A DNA stretch of 64,000 nt from Microbacterium sp. ET2 (GTDB lineage: Bacteria; Actinomycetota; Actinomycetes; Actinomycetales; Microbacteriaceae), in NCBI RefSeq assembly GCF_030347395.1, contig NZ_CP128170.1:2914001-2978000 (forward strand), in the 5' to 3' direction. The translations under genes were made by a program, and so were the position numbers. The notes under the pieces were generated by a model. That model was not told the DNA's origin. It was given only the letters and a program-made list of their open reading frames with translations, and did no database searches. Shown piece by piece: positions 16,958 to 25,750 of this stretch. Numbering within the stretch: position 1 is the first letter of the stretch; every line of letters starts with the position of its first letter.

Positions 16958-18742
16958 ATGAAGGTCGTCTTCCAGACGCTGCGCGATCTCCTGGTGTGGC
17001 TTCCTGCCGATGCTCGCGCGTACCTGCGTAAATACGTCGTCCTGTCGTGCCTTCTGGCCATCCTCGACATCATCGCGATCATGCTCCTCGCGCTGAGCCT
17101 GGCGCCGATGATCGCGGGCACAACCATCCGCATTCCCGTCATCGGTCCGGTGGGTCCCGACTCGTTCATCTGGGTCTTCCTCGTCGTCGCCGTGCTCATT
17201 CTTCTGAAGTCCACGCTGGCCCTCGTGCAGCAGTGGTTCGCCACGCGTCGATTCGCCTCCTTCGAGCTCGAGATCGGCCGCCGCCTGTTCGATGCCTACA
17301 TCAAGGCGCCGTGGACGCATCGTCTCGCGCGCAACACCGCGCAGATCGTACGGATCGCCGATGTGGGGATCGCCAACGCCACCACCGGCTTCCTCCTGCC
17401 GATCATCCAGCTGCCGGCGCTCGTTCTGAGCTTCGTCCTGATCCTGGCGGTCATCGTCGTCGCGCAGCCCCTCACCGCGCTCATCACCGTCGTGTATCTC
17501 GGCGCGATCATGGCGTTGCTGTACTGGGTCGTCTCGTCGCGGTCCGTGCAGGCCGGACGTGTCTCCCGCGACTACTCGCTGAAGGTCGTCGCGCTCATGA
17601 CCGAGATGATGCAGGCGCTCAAGGAGATCACGCTGCGAAACAAGGTCGCTGAGGTGGCCGAGGTGGTGCACTACAACCGATCGTTCTCGACGCGCGCGCG
17701 GGCCAACACCAACTTCCTCGGATCGCTGCCCGGCTTCGTCCTCAACGGTGCCCTGGTCGGGGGGTTCCTCCTCGTCGGCGGCCTCGGCTACGTCACCGGC
17801 GGCATGGAGGCGGCGGTGGCGTCCGTCGCGCTGTTCGCCGTCGCCGGTTTCCGCCTGATCCCGTCGTTGACGGGGTTCCAGTCGATCATCGTGACCACCA
17901 CGGCCAATGTGCCGCACGTTCAGGCCGTGATCTTCGACATCAAGGCCTCGCAGATCCACCTCGAAGTGGCCGAGCGGCTCGGACGGCAGCCGATCGAGGG
18001 TGAGCCCGAGATGCTGCGCCTGGAGGGCGTCGCGTTCGGCTACCCCGGGCACGAGGACACTCCCGCCATCCACGACATCGACCTCGAGATCCCCTTCGGC
18101 ACGTCGTTGGCGCTCGTCGGTTCGTCCGGCGCCGGCAAGTCAACGCTCGTCGATGTCCTCCTCGGGCTTCTCGTCCCGCAGCGCGGCACCATCCGTCTCG
18201 ATGATCAGGACCTGACCGACGTGCTCGCGGCGTGGCGGTCCCGCGTCGGCTACGTGCCGCAGGATGTCGCCCTCTTCGACGGGACGATCGCGCAGAACGT
18301 CGCACTGGCGTGGGAGGACGACGAGATCGATTTCGAAAGAGTGGAACAGGCGCTGCGCCGGGCGCACCTGTGGGAGACCGTCGCCGTGCGCGAGGGCGGC
18401 GTGCGCGGACGCATCGGCGAGCGTGGCCTGGCCCTCTCGGGCGGACAGCGGCAGCGGCTCGGAATCGCCCGCGCCCTGTACGGCGACCCGCTGGTGCTGG
18501 TGCTGGACGAGGCGACGAGTGCGCTGGACACCAAGACGGAGTCGCTCGTGTCCGCCTCCATCCGCGGTCTCAAAGGCGAGGTGACGATCATCTCCGTGGC
18601 CCACCGGCTGTCGACGATCCGCGACAGCGACCTGATCTGCTTCCTCCAGGACGGCACCATCGCGGCGCGTGGCACGTTCGACGAGCTCGTCGCTGCTGTC
18701 CCCAACTTCGCCGAGCAGGCGCAGCTGGCGGGGCTCGCATGA
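16958..18742 (+). CDS. ABC transporter with fused membrane and ATPase domains (MsbA/PglK-like flippase)
   Basis: A 594-residue half-transporter that should work as a homodimer. The N-terminal part has six predicted helices (for example LAILDIIAIMLLALSLAPMI, FIWVFLVVAVLILL and LVLSFVLILAVIVV). The C-terminal ATPase has Walker A VGSSGAGKSTL, Q-loop VGYVPQDVALFDGTI, signature LALSGGQRQRLGIARALY, Walker B LVLVLDEATSALD and the H-loop SVAHRLST. This is the layout of MsbA and of PglK, which flips lipid-linked oligosaccharides. Its setting between glycosyltransferase genes supports a lipid-linked glycan as cargo. It is coupled (ATGA) to the large bifunctional glycosyltransferase gene. ATG 16958 lacks a strong ribosome site, so the start is moderately certain. 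A GAGAAT hexamer at 16911-16916 could be its -10 box. Confidence 0.85.
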   Translation: MKVVFQTLRDLLVWLPADARAYLRKYVVLSCLLAILDIIAIMLLALSLAPMIAGTTIRIPVIGPVGPDSFIWVFLVVAVLILLKSTLALVQQWFATRRFASFELEIGRRLFDAYIKAPWTHRLARNTAQIVRIADVGIANATTGFLLPIIQLPALVLSFVLILAVIVVAQPLTALITVVYLGAIMALLYWVVSSRSVQAGRVSRDYSLKVVALMTEMMQALKEITLRNKVAEVAEVVHYNRSFSTRARANTNFLGSLPGFVLNGALVGGFLLVGGLGYVTGGMEAAVASVALFAVAGFRLIPSLTGFQSIIVTTTANVPHVQAVIFDIKASQIHLEVAERLGRQPIEGEPEMLRLEGVAFGYPGHEDTPAIHDIDLEIPFGTSLALVGSSGAGKSTLVDVLLGLLVPQRGTIRLDDQDLTDVLAAWRSRVGYVPQDVALFDGTIAQNVALAWEDDEIDFERVEQALRRAHLWETVAVREGGVRGRIGERGLALSGGQRQRLGIARALYGDPLVLVLDEATSALDTKTESLVSASIRGLKGEVTIISVAHRLSTIRDSDLICFLQDGTIAARGTFDELVAAVPNFAEQAQLAGLA

Positions 18743-21066
18743 CGGCACCGCTGGTGGACGTCGTGATCGCCTGTCACGATGTCACGCGCCCGCTGGCCCG
18801 CGCGGTGAGCTCTGTGCTGCAGGATGCCGAGACGCGTCCGATCGTGCGGGTCACGGTCGTCGCCCACGGCGTCCCCGGCGACGAGCTGACCGCTCAGCTC
18901 GCCGGGATCGAGGGATCTTGGCGCGTGGTGGAGTTCGCCGACGGCGTACGCAGCGCCGCCGGCCCGTTCAACCACGGCCTGAGCATGGTCGACGGGGAGT
19001 ACTGCGCTGTCATGGGCTCGGACGACTTCCTCGAGCCGGGCACGATGGCCCGGTGGGTCAGAGAGGTGCGGCGACACCGTCCGGACATGCTGATGGCGGC
19101 CATCCGGATCGACGGCTTCCCGGTCATGCCGAACCCGCTCGTGCGCCTCGGGCGCCGCCGTCGCCTGGATGCCGCCAAGGACCGGCTGTTCTACCGCACC
19201 GCTCCACTCGGCCTCATCCGGACCGCAACGATGCGCGCGATGGGCCTGCGCATGGTGGAAGGGGTGCGGGTCGGGGAAGACTTCGAGTTCGGCATCCGGA
19301 TCGCATCCCTCTCAGGTCGGGTCGATGTCGCCGCCGGCGCGCCGTGCTACGTGATCGGTGTCGATGCCCGCGAGCGCACCACCTACGCGCGTCTGACGGT
19401 GACCGAGGCTCTCGAGCCGGTGGTGCGGCTTCTGGACGACGGCGTCTTCGACGCCCTGCCTCCAGCGCATCGCCGAGCGCTTGCGATCAAGCTCGCGCGG
19501 GTCACCGTGCTGGGGTGCGCGCGCACCAGGCCGCGCCCCGAGGACTGGGACGGCGACGCTGAGGTCGCGGAGCTGTCCAGGCTGCTGCACCGGCTGCTCG
19601 CCGTCGCCCCGCGCGTTCTCACACCGTTCAACCGCGAGGAGCGCCACATCCTCGACGTCATCCGTCACACCCCCACGCGCGATGCGGTGACGGCGGCAAC
19701 GAAGCGGATGACCGGCGCCGGGCGAGTCGACCGCTGGTTCACTCCCGACATGGTTCACAGCTTCGCCCGTGAGTCGACGCTTCGCCGCTACGTGCTCTAT
19801 GTGCTCACGCGCGAGCGCAAAGCCGGGCGGCCTGCCGCCAGGCGCCGAGCGCGTCTCCCCTTCGGTCGCGGCGTCGTGGTTCGACTGCGAGCCATGAGGG
19901 CTCGTCCGCGGCGGAAGAGCGGCCCGGCGACTGGACGGCCGACCATGCTGATCCTCTCGTACTCGCCCATCGCGCGCGACGCACGACTGCTCAAGCAGGT
20001 CTCGCGATTCACGCGGTCCTTCGATGTGACGACGTGCGGATATGGCCCCCCGCCCGAGGGCGTCGTCGAGCACATCCGGATCCCGGACGACGAGCGGTAC
20101 AACGACCTCGACGGCAAGCTCATCACGCTGAAGCGGTATCGCCAGGCGTACTGGCGCCTGTCCGCCGTACGCTGGTCGCGCGACCACCTCCTCGGGCGCC
20201 GGTTCGACGTCGCGATCGCCAACGACGTCGAGGCGGTGCCGGTCGCGGTCAGACTGCGGCCGCGTCACGGCGTTCTCGCCGACCTGCATGAGTACAGCCC
20301 GCGTCTGCACGACGACAATCCCGCCTGGTTCGAGCGGATCACGCCCTGGTTCGAGTGGGTCGTGCGCCGGTATGTGACGAAGGCCGACGCCTGGTCCACC
20401 GTCAGCAACGGCATCGTCGACGAGTATGAGAAGAACTTCGGCTTCCGCGCCGAACTGGTCACCAACGCGGCTCCGTACCAGGACTTCCGACCGGGACCGG
20501 TGAGGTCGCCGATCCGCCTGGTGCACAGCGGGGCATGCCTGCGCAACCGCAACCTGCACGTCATGGCCGAGGCGGTCGACGCCGCCGCCAACGACGTCAC
20601 ACTCGACTTCTACCTCACTGCCAACGACCCGCCGTATCTGCAGGAGCTGAAGGAATCCGCGTCCAGGTCGTCACGTGTCACCGTTCACGACCCGGTCCCT
20701 TACGCGCAGCTGGGAGAGACCCTCGCGCAGTACGACGTGGGCATCCACGTGCTCCCGCCCGTCAATTTCAACAACAAGCTCGCCCTGCCCAACAAGCTCT
20801 TCGACTACGTCCAGGCGCGCCTGGGCGTCGTCATCGGCCCGACCGCCGAGATGGCGTACTTCGTGGAGCAGTACGGTATCGGCGAGGTCGCCTTTGACTT
20901 CACCGCGGACGGTACGCGTGCGGCGATCGAACGTCTGACGGTCGAATCGGTGAGGCGGTTCAAGAACCAGGCCGACCTCCACGCGCACGAGCTCGCGGGG
21001 GAGCGTCAGGTCGAGGTCTGGGAGCGGCTGATCGACGGGCTCATGACCCGCGGACCCCGCCGCTGA
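18739..21066 (+). CDS. Bifunctional glycosyltransferase, GT2 domain fused to GT4 domain
   Basis: A 775-residue protein with two transferase modules. The start ATG overlaps the flippase stop. Residues about 5-390 form a GT2 (GT-A) domain: VDVVIACHDVTRPLARAV, FADGVRSAAGPFNHGLSM and MGSDDFLEPGTM around the acidic metal site. A basic linker (about 355-395, rich in Arg and Lys) leads to a GT-B module from about residue 400: MLILSYSPIARDARLLKQV, ADLHEYSPRLHDD, FRAELVTNAAPY, VPYAQLGETLAQYDVGIHVL and PNKLFDYVQARLG. Two reactions in one chain would let it add two successive sugars. Both modules have close separate paralogues nearby (22333-23481 and 23494-24564), so this is either a gene fusion or the unsplit ancestor. 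Substrates unknown. Confidence 0.85.
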   Translation: MTAPLVDVVIACHDVTRPLARAVSSVLQDAETRPIVRVTVVAHGVPGDELTAQLAGIEGSWRVVEFADGVRSAAGPFNHGLSMVDGEYCAVMGSDDFLEPGTMARWVREVRRHRPDMLMAAIRIDGFPVMPNPLVRLGRRRRLDAAKDRLFYRTAPLGLIRTATMRAMGLRMVEGVRVGEDFEFGIRIASLSGRVDVAAGAPCYVIGVDARERTTYARLTVTEALEPVVRLLDDGVFDALPPAHRRALAIKLARVTVLGCARTRPRPEDWDGDAEVAELSRLLHRLLAVAPRVLTPFNREERHILDVIRHTPTRDAVTAATKRMTGAGRVDRWFTPDMVHSFARESTLRRYVLYVLTRERKAGRPAARRRARLPFGRGVVVRLRAMRARPRRKSGPATGRPTMLILSYSPIARDARLLKQVSRFTRSFDVTTCGYGPPPEGVVEHIRIPDDERYNDLDGKLITLKRYRQAYWRLSAVRWSRDHLLGRRFDVAIANDVEAVPVAVRLRPRHGVLADLHEYSPRLHDDNPAWFERITPWFEWVVRRYVTKADAWSTVSNGIVDEYEKNFGFRAELVTNAAPYQDFRPGPVRSPIRLVHSGACLRNRNLHVMAEAVDAAANDVTLDFYLTANDPPYLQELKESASRSSRVTVHDPVPYAQLGETLAQYDVGIHVLPPVNFNNKLALPNKLFDYVQARLGVVIGPTAEMAYFVEQYGIGEVAFDFTADGTRAAIERLTVESVRRFKNQADLHAHELAGERQVEVWERLIDGLMTRGPRR

Positions 21067-21072
21067 CGGGAG

Positions 21073-22323
21073 ATGCGCGTGACCCGGCTGCTGCTGTTCA
21101 CCAACGACTACCCCTACGCCACGGGCGATGCCGTATTCGTCCGCAATGAGATCGACGACCTCGCGGCCCGGTTCGACGACGTGGTGGTGTTCTGCCACGC
21201 CCGAGACACCGCCGTCGATCTGCTTCCCATGCCCCCGAACGTGAAACTGGGAGGCAACCTCTTCCAGCCCGCCCCCGAGGACAGTCCGTGGACGCCTCTT
21301 CGTCCTCGTATGCTCGCGGGGCTGGCGTCGGCCGCGTGGCGGGAGTTGTGCGCCGGTAGGCTGCGGGGGCACGCTCGGCTGTTCCTCATGGGCGCCCGGG
21401 TCGGCATGACCCAGGCTCACCGTGTCGCCGTGCGCCATGCCGCCGCGGAAGCGCAGGATGTCGTCGCCTATGCGTTCTGGGGGATGGGATGCGGGCTCGG
21501 GCTGCCCTGGCTGAGCGGCGTGCGCGCCCGGGTGGTCCGCGTCCATAGGTACGACCTCTACGAGTCGCGCGCCGAGGGTGGCTACCTTCCGGCTCGCTCC
21601 TTCCTCTACGCGAGGGCGGACCGCGTGCTGACCATCTCGGAGGACGGCGGCCGATACCTCGCACAGCGTCCTTATGCGGATGCGGTGCGTGGCAAGGTCA
21701 TTCTCAGCAGGCTGGGCGTGCCCGGCCCGGCGACGGTGGATCGGGAGGGGGGCGGCGAGGGACTGCTCGTGGTCTCATGCTCCGCGGTGACCGAGCATAA
21801 GCGCGTGGCGCTCATTCTCGCCGCGGTCCGCCTGTTGGCCATGCAGAGCGGTGGGCACCCGGTGAGGTGGGTGCACTTCGGCGACGGTCCGCTTCTGGAT
21901 CAGCTTCGTGAGGCCGCTCGCGACGTTCCGGAGCACCTGACCGTCGAGCTGCGCGGCCGGACGCCCAATGACCAGGTGACCGCCTTCTACCGGCAGCATC
22001 GAGTCGACGTGTTCGTCAACGCCAGCACCACCGAGGGCGTGCCGGTGAGCATCATGGAGGCCATCGCCCACGGCATCCCCGTTGTCGCCACCTCGGTCGG
22101 CGGCACGCCCGAGATTGTCGGCGAGGCGCTGCGATCGGGGGAGCTGGTATCCGTCGACGCATCGCCCGAGGAGCTCGCGGCGGCGGTGCGCACCGTCGCG
22201 GACGCCGCAGACGGCGCGTACGCTCCGCGGGAGCTGTGGGCTCGCGAGTACGACGTGCGGATCACCGGGCCGCGCGCGGCCGAGCTGGTGGCAGGCGCCC
22301 CGACCGTAAGACGACGGCGCTGA
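21073..22323 (+). CDS. Glycosyltransferase family 4 protein
   Basis: A 416-residue GT-B enzyme starting at ATG 21073, six bases after the fused transferase. The N-terminal TNDYPYATGDAVFVRNEIDDL is typical of GT4 enzymes acting on lipid-linked chains. Then come ADRVLTISEDGGRYLAQR and, in the donor domain, VSCSAVTEHKRVALILAAV, VHFGDGPLLDQL and the block VNASTTEGVPVSIMEAIAHGIPVVATSVGG. In that block the Glu residues of the nucleotide-binding E-x7-E pattern are intact. It is part of the run that begins with the flippase. Donor sugar cannot be predicted. Confidence 0.85.
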   Translation: MRVTRLLLFTNDYPYATGDAVFVRNEIDDLAARFDDVVVFCHARDTAVDLLPMPPNVKLGGNLFQPAPEDSPWTPLRPRMLAGLASAAWRELCAGRLRGHARLFLMGARVGMTQAHRVAVRHAAAEAQDVVAYAFWGMGCGLGLPWLSGVRARVVRVHRYDLYESRAEGGYLPARSFLYARADRVLTISEDGGRYLAQRPYADAVRGKVILSRLGVPGPATVDREGGGEGLLVVSCSAVTEHKRVALILAAVRLLAMQSGGHPVRWVHFGDGPLLDQLREAARDVPEHLTVELRGRTPNDQVTAFYRQHRVDVFVNASTTEGVPVSIMEAIAHGIPVVATSVGGTPEIVGEALRSGELVSVDASPEELAAAVRTVADAADGAYAPRELWAREYDVRITGPRAAELVAGAPTVRRRR

Positions 22324-22332
22324 TACCGTCAT

Positions 22333-23481
22333 ATGGTGCCTCCGACGCCCGCTTCGCCCGCGCGCCGCGTGCTGATCCTGTCGTTCTCGCCGATCGCGTC
22401 GGACGCCCGTGTCCTCAAGCAGGTCGCCCTGCTCGCGGAGCGCTATGACGTCGTGACGTGCGGCTACGGGGTCGCGCCGATCGGGGTGGCTGAGCACATC
22501 CGCGTGCCGGACGAGCTGGCCATCTGGAGGTACCCGCGGCTGGCTGTCGTGCTGCGCCGCTATCGCAGCGCCTACTGGGGCAACGCCGCGATCGACTTCG
22601 TGCGCACGGCATTGCGGGGCCGTCGCTTCGACATCGTCCTGGCCGACGACGTCGACGCGGTACCGCTTGCGTTGTCGCTGAAACCTTCGTGCGGCGTGCA
22701 CGCCGACCTTCACGAGTACTCGCCCCGTCAACACGACGAGCTGCCGCGATTCCGCTGGTTCGTGAAGCCCTTCATCGAGTGGATCTGCCGACGCTACGTC
22801 ACCCGCGCCGCCTCCACCACCACGGTCAGTGCGAGCATCGCACGCGAGTACGAGCGGCGGTTCGGCTTCCGCCCGGAGGTGGTGACGAATGCCGCGCCGT
22901 ACGTCGAGGCGGTGCCGACCCCACCGCACACGCCGCTGCGGATCGTCCACTCCGGCGCGGCGCTGCGCAACCGTCACCTCGAGACCCTGATCGACGCGAT
23001 CACGGGGGCGCGTCCCGGCGTGACGCTCGACCTGTTCCTCACGGCCAACGACGCGGCATATCTCGCGGAGCTGCGCGAGATCGTCGCCGCCGCGGACGGA
23101 CGGGTGCGCCTGCATGACCCCGTGCCGTACGCGCAGCTGGCCGAGACACTGCGGGGCTTCGACATCGGCATCCACGTGCTCCCGCCGGTCAACGTGAACA
23201 ACGAGTGGGCGCTGCCCAACAAGATCTTCGACTATGTGCAGGCCCGCCTCGCCGTCCTGGTCGGCCCGTCGCCCGAGATGGCCGACTACGTGCGGCGGTA
23301 CGGGATCGGCGTCGTGACCGACGGGTTCGGCGCCGACGACGTCCGACGCGCCGTCGACGAGCTCGACGCCGCTGCGGTCGCGCGGATGAAGGCGGCGGCG
23401 TCGTCCTCGGCCCGCGAGCTGTCCAGCGAAGACCAGGTGCGCGTGTGGGACCGAGCGATCGCCGCGCTCGCGGCGCGCTGA
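22333..23481 (+). CDS. Glycosyltransferase family 4 protein, paralogue of the GT4 half of the fused enzyme
   Basis: A 382-residue GT-B protein beginning at ATG 22333, ten bases after the previous stop. It shares long blocks with the C-terminal module of the protein at 18739-21066: LILSFSPIASDARVLKQV, ADLHEYSPRQHDE, FGFRPEVVTNAAPY, VHSGAALRNRHLETL, VPYAQLAETL, GIHVLPPVNVNN and PNKIFDYVQARL. The two are clearly recent paralogues. Downstream on the other strand lies the matching GT2 paralogue, so this locus holds both halves of the fused protein as separate, convergent genes. It probably makes the same type of linkage on a related acceptor (inference). Confidence 0.85.
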   Translation: MVPPTPASPARRVLILSFSPIASDARVLKQVALLAERYDVVTCGYGVAPIGVAEHIRVPDELAIWRYPRLAVVLRRYRSAYWGNAAIDFVRTALRGRRFDIVLADDVDAVPLALSLKPSCGVHADLHEYSPRQHDELPRFRWFVKPFIEWICRRYVTRAASTTTVSASIAREYERRFGFRPEVVTNAAPYVEAVPTPPHTPLRIVHSGAALRNRHLETLIDAITGARPGVTLDLFLTANDAAYLAELREIVAAADGRVRLHDPVPYAQLAETLRGFDIGIHVLPPVNVNNEWALPNKIFDYVQARLAVLVGPSPEMADYVRRYGIGVVTDGFGADDVRRAVDELDAAAVARMKAAASSSARELSSEDQVRVWDRAIAALAAR

Positions 23482-23493
23482 TCTCGGCGGCGC

Positions 23494-24564
23494 TCAGCGC
23501 AGTTGCAGTGCGGATGCCACGGCGAAGCGCAGCGGCGCCTCCCGATGCAGCGCATACCGCAGCGAGCGCGGTAGCAGCGCGCCCGGTCGCGAGAACTGGC
23601 GTCGCCGCGCCGCCGCGGCGATGAGTTCCTCCGCGGGCCTGCGGGGGTCGAGCGCTGCGTCGAGCAGGACGCGATCGCGGCGAGACAGCAGCCGCTCGGC
23701 GCCCTCGCCGTGTCGGATCATCCGTGTGGCCGCGTCGCTCAACGCCGCCCGCTCGCCGGCCGTCCAGAGCGCGGCATCCGGCCGGTAGGTGACTGCCCCG
23801 AAGAGATGGATCCGCAGGAATTTGACGACGACCGCTTCGCGTGCGCCCGGGGGGAGCCCCGCGAACCAGGGCGCGTCGAAGACGTGGGGGAGGAACGCGA
23901 AGGAATCCGCCAGCGGGCGCGGCGTCATCGTCGTACGGTCGGCGGCGTCGTCATGGATGAGGTAGGCCGGTCCGCGGCGGTCGTAGGAGATGCGAGCGCC
24001 TGAGAACCACAGTCGCGTGACCAGCGGCAGGTCCTCGCCGACCATCACGCCCTCCGTGAGCCGGAGGTCGCCGAAGCGCGCGCGGGACACCAGGCCCAGC
24101 GGCGCCGACCTGTAACTCAGCCGATCGGCGACCGGATCCAGTACTCGACGCGTCCGGGGCCGCGTCGGCGGCGTGGGCACGGCGACGCCGCCGGCGTGAC
24201 GCAGGTGCGTGATGACGGCATCCGCGCCGGTCCTCTCCGCGAGCGTCAGCCACGAGTCGATCGCTCCGAGCTCGAGTTCGTCGTCCGATCCCATGATCGA
24301 CGTGTACGACGCGGTCGCGAGGTCGAGGCCGTGGTTGAAGGGGCCGGCGGGACTGCGGACGCCGTCGGCCAGAGCGACGACGCGCACCCGCGGGTCGATT
24401 CCGGCGGCCCCCAGCCGTTCTGCGATGGCGGCCGGGTCGGTGTTGTGGGCGACGACGGTGACGCGCAGCGGCGCGACCGTGGTCAGCGCCGACGCCACAG
24501 CCCGGTCGATGCGTCGCGCCGGGTCGTGGACGGCGATGACCAGGTCGACGGCGGGGTCGGTCAT
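23494..24564 (-). CDS. Glycosyltransferase family 2 protein, paralogue of the GT2 half of the fused enzyme
   Basis: A 356-residue GT-A enzyme. Shared blocks with the N-terminal module of the fused protein include VDLVIAVHDPARRIDRAV, LADGVRSPAGPFNHGLDL, MGSDDELELGAIDSWL and a later TEGVMVGEDLPLVTRLWF. It has a clear DxD-like acidic site (MGSDDE) and no membrane helices. The gene converges on its GT4 counterpart with only 12 bp between stops, and its start overlaps the end of the upstream GT4 gene by 4 bp, so 25640 to 23494 is one minus-strand operon. Substrate unknown. Confidence 0.83.
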   Translation of the reverse strand: MTDPAVDLVIAVHDPARRIDRAVASALTTVAPLRVTVVAHNTDPAAIAERLGAAGIDPRVRVVALADGVRSPAGPFNHGLDLATASYTSIMGSDDELELGAIDSWLTLAERTGADAVITHLRHAGGVAVPTPPTRPRTRRVLDPVADRLSYRSAPLGLVSRARFGDLRLTEGVMVGEDLPLVTRLWFSGARISYDRRGPAYLIHDDAADRTTMTPRPLADSFAFLPHVFDAPWFAGLPPGAREAVVVKFLRIHLFGAVTYRPDAALWTAGERAALSDAATRMIRHGEGAERLLSRRDRVLLDAALDPRRPAEELIAAAARRRQFSRPGALLPRSLRYALHREAPLRFAVASALQLR

Positions 24565-25640
24565 GCGCCCGCGCCCGCCCGCCGGTAGACGTCGTCGAGC
24601 AGGTCACGGACGGTCTCGGGCGCGAAGCGGCCGCGAACGGTGGCCGACACCTCCCGTGCGGACGACGACGCGGTGGCCGACAGCAGCTCCTCGACCGCAT
24701 CGGCGTAAGCCCCGGCGGACGCCGTGTCGACGAACCGGCTCACCTGCGGCGCGGCGTAGTCGACGGCTCCCGTCGCGGCGCCGCTCACGATCGGGCGCCC
24801 GTGGCTGAGCGCCTCGGCGGCGACGACGCAGAAGTTGTCGCCCTGCGTCGGCAATACGAACAACCGCGCCGCATCGAGCTCCGCCGCCACCCCGGCGGGG
24901 GGAAGGATGCCGGTGAAGGCGACCGCATCGCCGACGCCGAGCTGCGAGGCCCGCGCCTCGGCTGCTGTGCGCTGCGGCCCGTCGCCCACCCACGTGAGCC
25001 TCGTGTCACGACCCCGCCGGCGCAGCTCCGCGACCGCTTCGACGGCGATCAGCGGGCCCTTTCGCGGAATGAGGCCGCCGACGGCGACGAGGCGCTCCGC
25101 GTCAGGCCATGGCGCGACCGTGGATTCGGGGACGATGCACGGGACGACGTCCACCGGTGCGTCGCGGTGCGGCCGGATCGCGTCCACCAGCCGGCTGCTC
25201 TCGGCGACGACCGCGTCCGGGCGGGCGAGCAGGCGGGCGAGCGGAGGAAGGAGCGCCCGCTCCCCGCGCCCCACCGTCTCGGGAGAGGTCAGCCCCGACC
25301 AGTGCTCGGAGTGCACCCACGTCGACGCCCGCGGTCTGTCCGCCAGCCACGGCAGCAGGACGGGGAGGGCATGGGTGTGGAGTACGTCGGCCTTCCGGGC
25401 GGCGCGCTCGACGATGCGGCGTGAGCGGGCGAAGTCGAGAGGACGCGACCGACGCAGCACGACCCGCCGGGTAGTGTGCGGCGTCACGGGCACCTCGTCC
25501 GCGAATGAACCTGTCCAGTCCAGGTGGAGAACCCGAACCTCATGGGTCGTCGCCAACGCGGCCGCCTCGCGGGCGACGAAGAGTCCCGACTGCGGAGCCG
25601 CCGTCGTCGGGAACCACGGGGTCACGACGAGGATGCGCAC
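24561..25640 (-). CDS. Glycosyltransferase family 4 protein
   Basis: A 359-residue GT-B transferase. MRILVVTPWFPTTAAPQSGL and FVAREAAAL form the acceptor-side N-terminus. DVLHTHALPVLLPWLADR and RPDAVVAESSRLVDAIRP precede the donor domain, which starts at LVAVGGLIPRKGPLIAVEAV and contains WVGDGPQRTAAEA. The nucleotide-sugar block is RLFVLPTQGDNFCVVAAEAL followed by SHGRPIVSGAATG. It leads the two-gene minus-strand operon with the GT2 gene and is divergent from the 2-epimerase gene, sharing a 110-bp promoter region. Confidence 0.84.
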   Translation of the reverse strand: MRILVVTPWFPTTAAPQSGLFVAREAAALATTHEVRVLHLDWTGSFADEVPVTPHTTRRVVLRRSRPLDFARSRRIVERAARKADVLHTHALPVLLPWLADRPRASTWVHSEHWSGLTSPETVGRGERALLPPLARLLARPDAVVAESSRLVDAIRPHRDAPVDVVPCIVPESTVAPWPDAERLVAVGGLIPRKGPLIAVEAVAELRRRGRDTRLTWVGDGPQRTAAEARASQLGVGDAVAFTGILPPAGVAAELDAARLFVLPTQGDNFCVVAAEALSHGRPIVSGAATGAVDYAAPQVSRFVDTASAGAYADAVEELLSATASSSAREVSATVRGRFAPETVRDLLDDVYRRAGAGA

Positions 25641-25736
25641 GCGACCACGCTACCAACGGCGATCCCACCCGCCTCTGCGGGCATGATCGCTCGGTGTCCG
25701 CCTCGTCTTCCGGCGGGGCGGCGCGCCGTGGTTCCG

Positions 25737-25742
25737 TAGACT
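25737..25742 (+). promoter_or_regulatory. -10 box TAGACT for a leaderless 2-epimerase transcript
   Basis: TAGACT ends eight bases before GTG 25751 and no ribosome site is visible, so transcription probably starts at or beside the initiation codon. Inferred from spacing. Confidence 0.5.
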
Positions 25743-25750
25743 GGTCACCC

